Positions 35,414-45,592 of a DNA stretch of 64,000 nt are shown here, one piece after another. The notes beneath the pieces are model-generated. The model did not search any database. It had not been told where the DNA came from and was given only the letters and a program-made list of their open reading frames with translations. How positions within the stretch are numbered: position 1 is the first letter of the stretch; each line of letters begins with the position of its first letter. The position numbers and the translations under genes are program-made. The stretch comes from an uncultured Lachnospiraceae bacterium. Lineage in GTDB: Bacteria > Bacillota > Clostridia > Lachnospirales > Lachnospiraceae. Where the stretch lies: positions 1 to 64,000 of the forward strand of contig CAMWSU010000001.1 in the NCBI GenBank assembly GCA_947176965.1, given 5' to 3'.

Positions 35414-37480
35414 ATGAGAATGATAAAGTATGAGCTCATGAAGCTTTGGAAAAAGAAGCCGGTAATCCTGATGTCCCTGTTGCTTTTGGCAGGCAACCTC
35501 TTTCTGATCGTTACCTATGAGAAAAATACGGAGGAATTTTTTTATATCCATACGCAGGGGGAAAATTATCGTGCTTTTTTAGCGGGGAATGAGTCGGCGG
35601 ATGTCGACGGTTATTACCGGCAGGGGCAGGAGGCGCAGGAGGCATATCTGGAGACTTACTCTGCGTTTATTGATGAAATGGAAGCGCGTGCCGACAGGAT
35701 GAGGGAGGTTTCTCTGTTCCAAAACAAAGAGAGTTATGTATATCGGAATCTGGTGAAGAGCGTGATGGATTTTGCACCATTTTCCGGCATTGTCTTAAAG
35801 GCGGATTCTTGTTACGGCGTGAATGCAGCGGCAGGATATGGCGGCGGCATTCTGTTTGTACTGATATTTTTGGCGCTTCAAGGTTACTATGTCCTTTTCC
35901 GGGAACGGGATCAGAATCTGCTCTTATTGCTGAAATGCAGCAGGAAGGGTCATGTGCCGCTTCCTGCCGCAAAGCTGGCCGCTATGGTCTTTTCGTCGGC
36001 GGTGTTTACGGCGCTTTTGGAGTGCGGCACGATTTTGGCGTTTGGGTGGATGTATGGATATGGGGACATGGGAAGGGCAATCCAGTCGGTACCGCTTTTT
36101 CGAAACTGCACCTATATGCTGACCGTTGCGGGAGCATTTGCGGCAATGATGCTGATCCGGGTGCTGATCGCCGTCGTGCTTACCTGTATTTTGTTCTGTG
36201 TCGGTATGGTGTTGAAAAATGAAATTTCAGCGGCGGTCTTTTTGACCGCAGTTTTGGGGGCGGAGTATTTTTTCAGCAGAGTTTTTTCTATCAGCGGCGT
36301 ATTTGGAGGAATTAAGACCATCAATCCGTTTTACTGCTGGAATATGGGGCAGGTGCTGGGCGAATATTACAACCTGAATGTATTTGCGTATCCGGCAGGG
36401 AAAAACCTGCTTGCTTTGCTGACAGCCGCAGCGCTGATCATAGTCCTGTCCGCGGCGGGGATGTTTGTGTTCCATAGAACCTGTCAAATAAGGGCGGAGA
36501 GCCGGGTGGAGGTTTTTTTCCAATGGCTCAGGCAGCAGACGGGACGTTTTGACCGGCACCTCAGTCTGGTTTATTACGAATTCTACAAGGTAATGATCCA
36601 GCAGAAAAAGGGGATTGTATGGATCGTGTTGTTTCTTTGGTGGCTTTCGGAGTTCTCCGGCGTCTTTGCCGTAAAATATTACGGGGATGCAGAAATCGCA
36701 GCATACCATGTGTATTTGCAGAACCTGCAGGGGCGGATCACGGAGGAAACGTATGCGTATCTGGAGGGGGAGGAGGCATATCTGGAGGAGCTCAGGCAGG
36801 CGGTTTTTTCGCCGGAGACGGACGAAACCATGAGGCAGATATATTCGGCGGAGCTTACGATGCACGAAAGAGGATTTGCTTTGGTGCAAAAGCAGCTTGC
36901 CTTACTGGAGGCAAAGCCGGGAGATATCGGGGATAAGTATTTACTGGACGAGCTTGCATATACAGAATTATGGAAGGATAGCGGCACGGACATTGTGTTT
37001 TGGTTTATTGGGACGGCAGCGGCGCTGTTTTTTGCAGTGAGTATCGTGAGCGTGGATGAAAAGAAGGAAATGCCGGTGCTGATATGGTCAACCAAAAACG
37101 GAAGGGAGAGGCTTAAAAAAAGTAAGGCATATTTTTCGGCAATCTGTACCGGTGTTCTTTTTCTGCTCGTGGAGACGCTGCTGTTTTTGCGCTATTACCG
37201 GATCGATCATTTTTTGACGGCAAAGCAGAAGCTCTGTGATTTTACCATGCAGGATTTTACAAGCAGTATGGCGTTGGGGATCATGATAGCGTGCGTATTT
37301 ATCCTGAAGGCATGCAGCTTTTTTGCGGTCAGTCTGTTCGGGAGGAAACTTGCAGGGGTTATGAAAAATGAGATGGTGGCGATCTTTACCGGGATTGGTG
37401 TTTTGGGTCTGACGGCCTTGGTCCTTTATCATTTTAAGTGGGATTTTACCATGATATTCCTTGCGGGGGTAAAGAGGTAG
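35414..37480 (+). CDS. ABC-2-like multi-TM membrane protein
   Basis: Many hydrophobic segments; upstream of an ABC ATPase. Confidence 0.7.
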   Translation: MRMIKYELMKLWKKKPVILMSLLLLAGNLFLIVTYEKNTEEFFYIHTQGENYRAFLAGNESADVDGYYRQGQEAQEAYLETYSAFIDEMEARADRMREVSLFQNKESYVYRNLVKSVMDFAPFSGIVLKADSCYGVNAAAGYGGGILFVLIFLALQGYYVLFRERDQNLLLLLKCSRKGHVPLPAAKLAAMVFSSAVFTALLECGTILAFGWMYGYGDMGRAIQSVPLFRNCTYMLTVAGAFAAMMLIRVLIAVVLTCILFCVGMVLKNEISAAVFLTAVLGAEYFFSRVFSISGVFGGIKTINPFYCWNMGQVLGEYYNLNVFAYPAGKNLLALLTAAALIIVLSAAGMFVFHRTCQIRAESRVEVFFQWLRQQTGRFDRHLSLVYYEFYKVMIQQKKGIVWIVLFLWWLSEFSGVFAVKYYGDAEIAAYHVYLQNLQGRITEETYAYLEGEEAYLEELRQAVFSPETDETMRQIYSAELTMHERGFALVQKQLALLEAKPGDIGDKYLLDELAYTELWKDSGTDIVFWFIGTAAALFFAVSIVSVDEKKEMPVLIWSTKNGRERLKKSKAYFSAICTGVLFLLVETLLFLRYYRIDHFLTAKQKLCDFTMQDFTSSMALGIMIACVFILKACSFFAVSLFGRKLAGVMKNEMVAIFTGIGVLGLTALVLYHFKWDFTMIFLAGVKR

Positions 37481-37547
37481 GGATGCGCTGCGGGCAGTAG
37501 GGGATTTCGAAGTGTATTTTGGATAATGGAGGATAACGGGAGACAAC

Positions 37548-38417
37548 ATGGAGCTGAAATTGGAAGGGATCACAAAGAGCTATAATAAGGGGAAGACCTA
37601 TGCGGTAAACGATTTTCATGCGGGTTTTACGCCGGGGGTATACGGGCTGCTTGGACCGAATGGCGCGGGGAAGAGTACGTTGATGAACATGATCACGGAC
37701 AATTTAGATGCCGATTCCGGCAGCATTACATTGGACGGGGCTTCCATAAAGGAAATGGGAACAACTTACCGGAGCCTGCTCGGTTATATGCCGCAGCAGC
37801 AGGGCGTTTACGATGATTTTACCGGAGAGAAGTTTTTGTGGTATATGGCGGCATTAAAGGGTCTTGGCAGGAAGGATACAAAAGAGACGATCGAACGGAT
37901 CCTGGCGGTGGTAAACCTGCAGGGGGACCGCTATAAGAAGCTGAAGTCTTATTCCGGCGGTATGAAGCAGCGCATCCTGATCGCACAGGCGCTGCTGAAC
38001 GATCCGAAAATCCTGATCATGGACGAGCCGACGGCAGGGCTTGATCCGAAGGAGCGCATCCGGATCCGAAATTTTATCAGTGACATATCCAAGGATAAAA
38101 TCGTTTTGCTTGCCACACATGTGGTATCGGATGTGGAATCTATTTCAAAGGAAATCCTGATCATGAAATCCGGAAGGGTAGTACGGCAGGGAACGCCGCA
38201 GGAGCTGCTTTCGGAGATGGAGCACAAGGTGTTTGAGGCGTTGGTGACGCCGGAGGAGCGGAAGGAGTACGAGGGAGCGGGCTTCAAAATTGCCAACGTC
38301 GTGCTGACTGCAGATAAGGTATGTCTGCGCGTAGTTTCCGATATCCGGCCGGATATCGGAGAGGTTCATGAGGTGCGGCCGAATCTGGAGGATGTGTATC
38401 TTTATTTTGTGGAGTAA
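37548..38417 (+). CDS. ABC transporter ATP-binding protein
   Basis: GPNGAGKSTLMNMI, YSGGMKQRILIAQALL, MDEPTAGLDPKERIRIRN. Confidence 0.92.
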   Translation: MELKLEGITKSYNKGKTYAVNDFHAGFTPGVYGLLGPNGAGKSTLMNMITDNLDADSGSITLDGASIKEMGTTYRSLLGYMPQQQGVYDDFTGEKFLWYMAALKGLGRKDTKETIERILAVVNLQGDRYKKLKSYSGGMKQRILIAQALLNDPKILIMDEPTAGLDPKERIRIRNFISDISKDKIVLLATHVVSDVESISKEILIMKSGRVVRQGTPQELLSEMEHKVFEALVTPEERKEYEGAGFKIANVVLTADKVCLRVVSDIRPDIGEVHEVRPNLEDVYLYFVE

Positions 38418-38446
38418 AGGATGGAGGATGTCTAAATTCTTTATAA

Positions 38447-38486
38447 GAAAAATCGCTGAGGCTGTACAGCTTCAGCGATTTTTTTG
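38447..38486 (+). terminator. Rho-independent terminator
   Basis: AAAAATCGCTGAGGCTGTACAGCTTCAGCGATTTTTTTG. Confidence 0.85.
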
Positions 38487-38571
38487 TATGATGAATCATG
38501 AGAATTTTCGTAAAATGCCGCACATTCCGCACGGCGAAAACGTTATACATGATGAGAGGAGGTTGTAAGCG

Positions 38572-39021
38572 GTGAATGATCTGGCTGACATTTATGACAA
38601 AATATACCGTTTTTGCTTTTATAAAGTGAGAAATTCCTCTGTTGCCGAGGATATCACGCAGGAAACCTTTCTCAAATATTTCGGGCAGCAGTCAAAAATA
38701 CGGCGCGGCGGAGATATGGCTTATCTGTACACGATCGCCAAGAACCTGTGTGTCGATCACTTCCGGCGGAAGCAGGCTTTGGATTTGGCCGATGATTACC
38801 CTGTGGAGGATTTCACGGAGCAGAGAGAGATCAAAGTAGCTGTCCGAGGCGCGCTCGAAAAGCTTGACGAGCGGCAGCGCGAGATCATTGTTTTGCGGTA
38901 CATCGGCGAGCTGTCGGTGAACGAAACCGCATGTGCCGTGGGAATTTCAAGATTTGCGGTATATCGTCTTGAGAAAGCTGCCATAAAAGAATTGAAAAAA
39001 CTGATGGAAGGAGTGTTGTAG
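38572..39021 (+). CDS. ECF-like RNA polymerase sigma factor
   Basis: AEDITQETFLKYF (region 2), LYTIAKNLCVDHFRR, LDERQREIIVLRYIGELSVNETACAVGIS (region 4). Confidence 0.85.
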   Translation: MNDLADIYDKIYRFCFYKVRNSSVAEDITQETFLKYFGQQSKIRRGGDMAYLYTIAKNLCVDHFRRKQALDLADDYPVEDFTEQREIKVAVRGALEKLDERQREIIVLRYIGELSVNETACAVGISRFAVYRLEKAAIKELKKLMEGVL

Positions 39022-39022
39022 T

Positions 39023-39739
39023 ATGAAAATCAAGGAGGCTCTGCGAGGTGCTTTTACACCGCCTGAGCCGCGAAACAAGGACAGGTTTATCAGTTCGATA
39101 CGCTATCCGAAGCTGTCCTATTCAGAATTTATTTTGTCGCAGATAGGCTATATCCGCAAGAGAGTGTGGCTTTTTTCGGGGGCAGTGCTGTTGATGGTGA
39201 TCAGCGCGGTGTATGTGATTCCGCAAAACGAAAGGTATCTCGTGTGGATCGTATCGGCGCTTATCCCGTTTTTGGCATTGATGACGGCAATGGAAATCTC
39301 GCGCTCCGATATTTTCGGAATGTCGGAGATCGAGGCAGGGTGCAGATATTCCATGCCGCAGCTTGTCGGCGCGCGAATGATCATTCTGGGTGTATGTAAT
39401 TTCGCGGTCATATCGGCGATAGCGGTCATTCTTGGCTTTTTTTCGCCGCTTGGCATGATGAAAGCGGCCCTGTATATTTTAACTCCTTATATCACAGTCA
39501 ACGGAATATCTCTTGTTGTTTTGGATAAGGTCACAGGCTTAGAGTGCGTATACATCAGCACTGCGGCAACGCTCGGCGTCAGCTTGACGGGCATATTTTT
39601 ATTAGGCGGGATTCTTTTTGATACGCACTTTGTAAACACCTTATACACCGTGCTGTGTGCAGGCGGTGTGATCGTGACTGCGGTTCAAGTCAGAAAAATA
39701 ATGAATGGAAGGGATGATTGTTATGGAATTAGTAATTGA
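39023..39739 (+). CDS. Hypothetical membrane protein following the sigma gene
   Basis: Multiple TM; 1 nt after sigma stop. Confidence 0.65.
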   Translation: MKIKEALRGAFTPPEPRNKDRFISSIRYPKLSYSEFILSQIGYIRKRVWLFSGAVLLMVISAVYVIPQNERYLVWIVSALIPFLALMTAMEISRSDIFGMSEIEAGCRYSMPQLVGARMIILGVCNFAVISAIAVILGFFSPLGMMKAALYILTPYITVNGISLVVLDKVTGLECVYISTAATLGVSLTGIFLLGGILFDTHFVNTLYTVLCAGGVIVTAVQVRKIMNGRDDCYGISN

Positions 39740-40601
39740 CCGCGTGACAAAAAATTACGGCAGCAAAATTGCCTGTGACAGAATATCGACGACGCTTCAC
39801 AACGGTGTATACGGACTTCTGGGCGCGAACGGAGCGGGAAAAACAACGTTAATGCGAATGATGTGCGGATTATCTAAGCCGGCATCGGGAAATATCTCCT
39901 ACAATGGGATCGACGTTTCACGGGAGGAATACCGCGATATTCTCGGATATCTTCCGCAGAATTTCGGATATTATCCTGAATTTACTGCGCGGGATTTTAT
40001 GATGTATCTTTCCGCGCTGAAGGGCATTCCCAAAAGCAGGGCGAAAGCAAAGACCGCCGAGCTGCTGGAGATGGTCTCGCTGAAAAACGAGGCGCGGAAG
40101 AAAATAAAAACATTTTCGGGAGGTATGAAACAGCGGCTCGGTATCGCGCAGGCAATGCTGAACGATCCGCAAATACTGATACTCGACGAGCCGACTGCGG
40201 GACTCGACCCCAAAGAACGAGTGAAGTTCCGCAATATGATTTCCCGTATGGGCGCGGACAGAATCATCCTTTTATCTACGCATATTGTGTCGGATATCGA
40301 ACATATCGCAAACACGATTCTCGTGATGAAAAGCGGTCAGCTGATTCACGAAGGATCGCTCGATGAGATTATTTCGGTCATAGACGGCAAAGTCTGGGAG
40401 TGTATTGTTTCCTCAGAAACCGCCGATGAGCTCAGCTTGAAATATCCGCTCATCAATACAAGAAATGAGAACGGCGGTGTATTTCTCCGCCTTGTCAGTG
40501 ATGAGAAGCCCTGCGGGAACGCAGAAAATGTGCAGGCGACTTTAGAGGATCTGTATCTGTATTATTTTAATGAAGAAACGACGGAGGGATACGCGATATG
40601 A
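39723..40601 (+). CDS. ABC transporter ATP-binding protein
   Basis: GANGAGKTTLMRMMCGL, FSGGMKQRLGIAQAML, LDEPTAGLDPKERVKFRN. Confidence 0.92.
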   Translation: MELVIDRVTKNYGSKIACDRISTTLHNGVYGLLGANGAGKTTLMRMMCGLSKPASGNISYNGIDVSREEYRDILGYLPQNFGYYPEFTARDFMMYLSALKGIPKSRAKAKTAELLEMVSLKNEARKKIKTFSGGMKQRLGIAQAMLNDPQILILDEPTAGLDPKERVKFRNMISRMGADRIILLSTHIVSDIEHIANTILVMKSGQLIHEGSLDEIISVIDGKVWECIVSSETADELSLKYPLINTRNENGGVFLRLVSDEKPCGNAENVQATLEDLYLYYFNEETTEGYAI

Positions 40602-41824
40602 ATTTGTTTTTTGAACTGGTAAAGTTTGAACTGAAGAAAATCCTGAGCAGAAAACGCACCGTGATCGTGCTCGCGCTTGTTATGATCGTTGGGGCCCTCA
40701 GCGTTTTCGGCATTATTATAGGAACATATTACTATACGGACGAGAACGGCGGCGAGGTTGCTATTTCAAGATATGAGGACGAGATGATAGAGCGTCACAA
40801 CGGCGAGGCGCTTTCGGGCAGAGTCATAGACGCCGATTTGATCATGGAGGCGGTTGAGGCTTACAAAAGTGTAGTACCGCTTGAAAGCGGAAATTACATC
40901 GGCACTTTGGAATATCAGAATCATGCGAGAAAATACAGCGAAATTTACGGTATCGTACGCATGACATTTCATCTAAGCAGTTTAGAGGAATTTCAGAACC
41001 TGACCCGCGAGCAGGCGGAGCAGTTTGACGCTGTGCGCCGCCAAAATATGGAGCAGGCAATGATGAACGGTGCGGGTAGTGAAAATGTGTGCAGATATCG
41101 GCAAAAGTGTCTGAATAACTCTCCCGCGTCCCTGACCTATGAGTATTGGGGCGGGTATTACAGATTTGTTACAATCATGTTTACAACTGCGGTCATGGCG
41201 GGTGCAGCGATCGCAGTAATGATCTCGGGCATTTTTTCTGATGAGTACACAAGCGGCGCCGACAGTCTTATCCTTTCGTCAAAGCATGGCAAGGGGCTTG
41301 TGATCGGCGCAAAATTGTTCACTGCGTTTTTGCTCTCGGCAGCGCTGATTGCGCTGCTATCGGCAATCAGCCTGGTCGAGTCGTTTCTTGTCTGGGGTGC
41401 AGGCGGAGCAAACGGATCTTTGGAATTGGCGTATGGTGTTTTTCCATACCCGATCACGATCGGGCAGGCCGCGCTGTTTTATTTTATATGTATGCTTGCA
41501 GGCTGCATCATGTTTGCGGCAATCACCGCACTGTTTTCTTCAAAGCTGAAGCTGCCGTTTAACACCATTGTGGTCATGATCGCGCTGCTGATCGTTCCTT
41601 TATTTATCGCCGTTCCCGAAGGAGCGCCTGCCTGGGTAGACTGCCTGATAAATCTCCTGCCCATAGGGATGTTCACTTTTTGGCATGTGATGCTTGAATT
41701 TCAATATGAAATACTCGGGCTGGTAATTCCTCCGTATATTTTCCTGCCGGTATTTGCATTGATCGTTACCTGCATTTGCTCGTATTTTGCCTGCCGCGGT
41801 TTTAAGGGGCATCAAATAAGCTGA
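40598..41824 (+). CDS. ABC-2 type permease
   Basis: Multi-TM; ATGA overlap with ATPase. Confidence 0.8.
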   Translation: MNLFFELVKFELKKILSRKRTVIVLALVMIVGALSVFGIIIGTYYYTDENGGEVAISRYEDEMIERHNGEALSGRVIDADLIMEAVEAYKSVVPLESGNYIGTLEYQNHARKYSEIYGIVRMTFHLSSLEEFQNLTREQAEQFDAVRRQNMEQAMMNGAGSENVCRYRQKCLNNSPASLTYEYWGGYYRFVTIMFTTAVMAGAAIAVMISGIFSDEYTSGADSLILSSKHGKGLVIGAKLFTAFLLSAALIALLSAISLVESFLVWGAGGANGSLELAYGVFPYPITIGQAALFYFICMLAGCIMFAAITALFSSKLKLPFNTIVVMIALLIVPLFIAVPEGAPAWVDCLINLLPIGMFTFWHVMLEFQYEILGLVIPPYIFLPVFALIVTCICSYFACRGFKGHQIS

Positions 41825-41931
41825 TCGACCTATTTAAGAATCAGTTAAGAAACGGACAGGAAATAGGTTAAGACTTTGTAGGAGAATGCTGTTACAATGA
41901 GACAAGGGTTAAGTAAGACAGGAGGATTCGT

Positions 41932-42685
<754 letters not shown>

Positions 42686-42687
<2 letters not shown>

Positions 42688-42781
42688 TGTGAGAAGAACT
42701 TCTAACGCTCATGCCAATGGGCATTTCGCGTAGAAGTTCTATGTCTCACACTGAAGAATACCCAAAATGCGGGTATTCTTC
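42686..42781 (+). repeat. Stop-adjacent double-hairpin unit (long nested hairpin plus GAAGAATACCC/GGGTATTCTTC)
   Basis: AGTGTGAGA-AGAACTTCT..ATGCC/GGCAT..AGAAGTTCT-ATG-TCTCACACT, then GAAGAATACCC-AAAATGC-GGGTATTCTTC. Confidence 0.75.
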
Positions 42782-42789
42782 TCATTATA

Positions 42790-42853
42790 AATTTGTGCTG
42801 ACACCCAAATTTGCAAAGCGAACTTGTTCGCTTTGGTGTTGGCAGCATGGAGG
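42790..42853 (+). repeat. Start-adjacent dispersed structured repeat, copy 4
   Basis: AATTTGTGCTGACACCCAAATTTGCAAAGCGAACTTGTTCGCTTTGGTGTTGGCAGCATGGAGG; SD 6 nt before ATG 42860. Confidence 0.85.
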
Positions 42854-42859
42854 TGTTAT

Positions 42860-45223
42860 ATGGAGGCGCTGTGGTTTATCATTTGGAATAATGTGAAAAA
42901 GAAAAAGAGGGACGTTGTGGTGTTGTTTTTTTTGATCGCGCTTGCGGCGTTGTTTCTCTATGTGAGCGTATCTGTCTTCGCGGGCTTGAACGGTATGCTG
43001 GATGCGGCTTATGAGCGCGCGCATACGGCGGATATGATCTATGTTACAAATCAGGGGGGCGACCGGATACCGGATATTTTTAAGTCACAGGAGGAGGTTG
43101 TGGAATACGAGGCATCCGAATGTCTGTATTTTGTCAGCGCTGATTATCGGAAAGAAAATGAGGAAGAGTCGCAGCAGAGCAGCGCGTTCTTCTTCGGCAG
43201 GATCGAGGAGGAGCGCACGATCTGCACGCTGGCGGGCTGCGAGCATGTGACCGCACGCGAGGACAGCATCCTGCTCCCCTATTATCTGAAAGCGGCCGGC
43301 GGTTATGCGGTGGGCGACCCGTTTTATCTTTTGATCGGGGAGACGGAGTGGGAATTTCATGTGGCGGGCTTTGTGGAGGATCCGCTGTTTGCCACGCCGA
43401 TGAATGTGACTGTGTTCAGCTGCTATATCAGCAGTGCGCGGTTTCAGGAGATGCAAAAAGAAAACGACGCGGCGCGTGAGGGACAGCGCAGCATATGCTA
43501 TAAGGTCCGGCTGCGGGCAGGAGAGGACAGCATTGCCTTTGAGCATAAAATGTCACAGATTCTGGTGACGGAAATACCGGAACTTGGAAATTCGATGAAT
43601 CTGGGCATGAACTGGACGACAATGAGGGGCGGTGTGGCGATGCTGTCAAAAATCAGCATGGGTGTCATGCTTGTCTTTTCCCTGCTGCTCATTGCGGTTG
43701 CACTCATCATTGTTCGTTTCAGTGTCTATAACTTTTTGGAAATGAACCGCAAAAACACGGGAATTTTACAGGCAGCAGGTTTTACGACAAGGCAGCTTCA
43801 GAGCGCGGTCATGCTGGAAATGGCGTTCCTTGCTTTTTTGGCATCCGTAACGGGCATTCTGTTTGGTACTTTAGGGAGCGGTCTGATCGGCAACATCCAG
43901 GGGATGATGCTCGGTCTTGGCTGGAATCAGAAATTCCATACCGGAGCGGCGCTTGTGACAATCGCAGCGTTGATGATCATTGTCTCCGGCGTGGCGTGGT
44001 TTTGCGGACGTGCTTATCGGAAGACGCCGGTTTTGGATGCGCTCCGGGGCGGGATTTCGACACATAATTTTAAGCGCAATCCGTTTCCTTTTGAAAAGAG
44101 CAGGCTGCCGAAAGCGTTTGTGCTTGCGGGAAAACATCTCTTTGGTGAAAAGGGAAAGACCTTATCGGTACTCTGTATTGTGACACTGCTTTCTTTTGCT
44201 GTGTGCATGGGCTTTGGCCAGTATGAAAATTTTGCGGTCCGCACGGATACACTGCTCAAGATTGTCGGTTTGGAGGTGGGAGATATTTCGGTTACGGGAG
44301 ACGGAGTGGAACAGGCGAGCGAAGAACTTGCGCAGTGGGACGGTATCGAGAGCGTACTGTATTACGGTAATATATCCGTTCACATCGAAAGTGCGGACGC
44401 CGAGACGGAAGTGACCTGTGATTACTGGCGCGATCCTGAGGCGCTGCATAGCGAGATGCTCGTACAGGGCCGTCTGCCGAAATATGAGAATGAGATCGTG
44501 CTGACAACAAGTATTGCAAAGCGGCTTCATGTGAAGCCGGGCGATACCGTTTATGTGACAGGGGGCGGAGAGCGGCTTTCCTATGTAGTCAGCGGTATCG
44601 ATCAAAAAATGAATAATATGGGCTTAAAAGCGATGATGTGCGAGGCAGGCGCAAAGCGCCTGATCGATACGGTGGAACTGGTGCAGGTTTATTGCTATCT
44701 GGAGGAAGGGGTAACTGTTGCGGAGATGTCCGAACGGATCCTTGCGTATTTTCCGGAGCTGACGGTCGCGGATTCCGCAAAGTCGGTTGCGAGTATGATG
44801 AAAATGATCGTGTTTGTCATGGCGGCGATCTGTGTTGTATTTGTGCTGATCACGCTGTTTGTGGTCGTGCTTGTGGAAGTGCTGCTCATCAAGTCAAAGC
44901 TGATCAAGGAGCGTAGGAATTTCGGCATTTGGAAAGCGCTTGGATTTACGACGGCGCAGCTGATCGCGCAGACTATGCTCATGAATGTGCCGGTTATTGC
45001 GGCGGGTGCCGTTTTGGGGGCGGTATGCAGCAGCTTTCTGTTTAGTCCTCTTGTTGTCATCGTGATGTCGTTCTGCGGCATCAAACAAGTAGATATGTCA
45101 GTTCCGCCCATATGGATGCTCATTTCGATTGTGGGCATCGTGCTTGTCGCGCTTGCCGCTTCCTTTCTTTCTTCCGTCAGGATCCGGAAAATCGAGCCGG
45201 TGTCCATGCTCATGGAGGAGTAA
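42860..45223 (+). CDS. FtsX-like ABC transporter permease
   Basis: ~788 aa, TM clusters, partner of the MacB-type ATPase. Confidence 0.88.
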   Translation: MEALWFIIWNNVKKKKRDVVVLFFLIALAALFLYVSVSVFAGLNGMLDAAYERAHTADMIYVTNQGGDRIPDIFKSQEEVVEYEASECLYFVSADYRKENEEESQQSSAFFFGRIEEERTICTLAGCEHVTAREDSILLPYYLKAAGGYAVGDPFYLLIGETEWEFHVAGFVEDPLFATPMNVTVFSCYISSARFQEMQKENDAAREGQRSICYKVRLRAGEDSIAFEHKMSQILVTEIPELGNSMNLGMNWTTMRGGVAMLSKISMGVMLVFSLLLIAVALIIVRFSVYNFLEMNRKNTGILQAAGFTTRQLQSAVMLEMAFLAFLASVTGILFGTLGSGLIGNIQGMMLGLGWNQKFHTGAALVTIAALMIIVSGVAWFCGRAYRKTPVLDALRGGISTHNFKRNPFPFEKSRLPKAFVLAGKHLFGEKGKTLSVLCIVTLLSFAVCMGFGQYENFAVRTDTLLKIVGLEVGDISVTGDGVEQASEELAQWDGIESVLYYGNISVHIESADAETEVTCDYWRDPEALHSEMLVQGRLPKYENEIVLTTSIAKRLHVKPGDTVYVTGGGERLSYVVSGIDQKMNNMGLKAMMCEAGAKRLIDTVELVQVYCYLEEGVTVAEMSERILAYFPELTVADSAKSVASMMKMIVFVMAAICVVFVLITLFVVVLVEVLLIKSKLIKERRNFGIWKALGFTTAQLIAQTMLMNVPVIAAGAVLGAVCSSFLFSPLVVIVMSFCGIKQVDMSVPPIWMLISIVGIVLVALAASFLSSVRIRKIEPVSMLMEE

Positions 45224-45275
45224 GAAAGAACGCTGCGCATTCTTTTCGGAAGAATTTGTTTACACAAATTCTTCG
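45221..45275 (+). repeat. Stop-adjacent double-hairpin unit
   Basis: TAAGAAAGAACGCTGCGCATTCTTTTC, GAAGAATTTGT-TTAC-ACAAATTCTTC. Confidence 0.75.
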
Positions 45276-45292
45276 AGAGCCTAAGAGATTTC

Positions 45293-45337
45293 CAATATGT
45301 AGAAGAAGAACGCACAGCGTTCTTTTTCTACATATTG
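45293..45337. terminator. Long near-perfect hairpin
   Basis: CAATATGTAGAAGAAGAACGC-ACA-GCGTTCTTTTTCTACATATTG. Confidence 0.7.
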
Positions 45338-45348
45338 CCCAAATTTGC

Positions 45349-45377
45349 TTGACGTGTAGAGAAAATTTTCGTATAAT
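45349..45377 (+). promoter_or_regulatory. Sigma-A-type promoter
   Basis: TTGACG (45349-45354), 17-nt spacer, TATAAT (45372-45377). Confidence 0.8.
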
Positions 45378-45592
45378 CAGCACAAAGCATATATTCTTTG
45401 ACGGATTATTTTCGGGTGCGTCAGCCATTTCTGAAATTGATCCGCGTCAGACGGCATTCTGCCGATTTCTAGATATTACCCTTTTCAATGTAATCTATGC
45501 TTTACCCGCAACAAATCAAAAAGCATAGTGCATGGAAATTGAAAAGAGGCGGACAGGCTCCTGTTTTCGTGCACTATGGGAACAGGAGGAAA

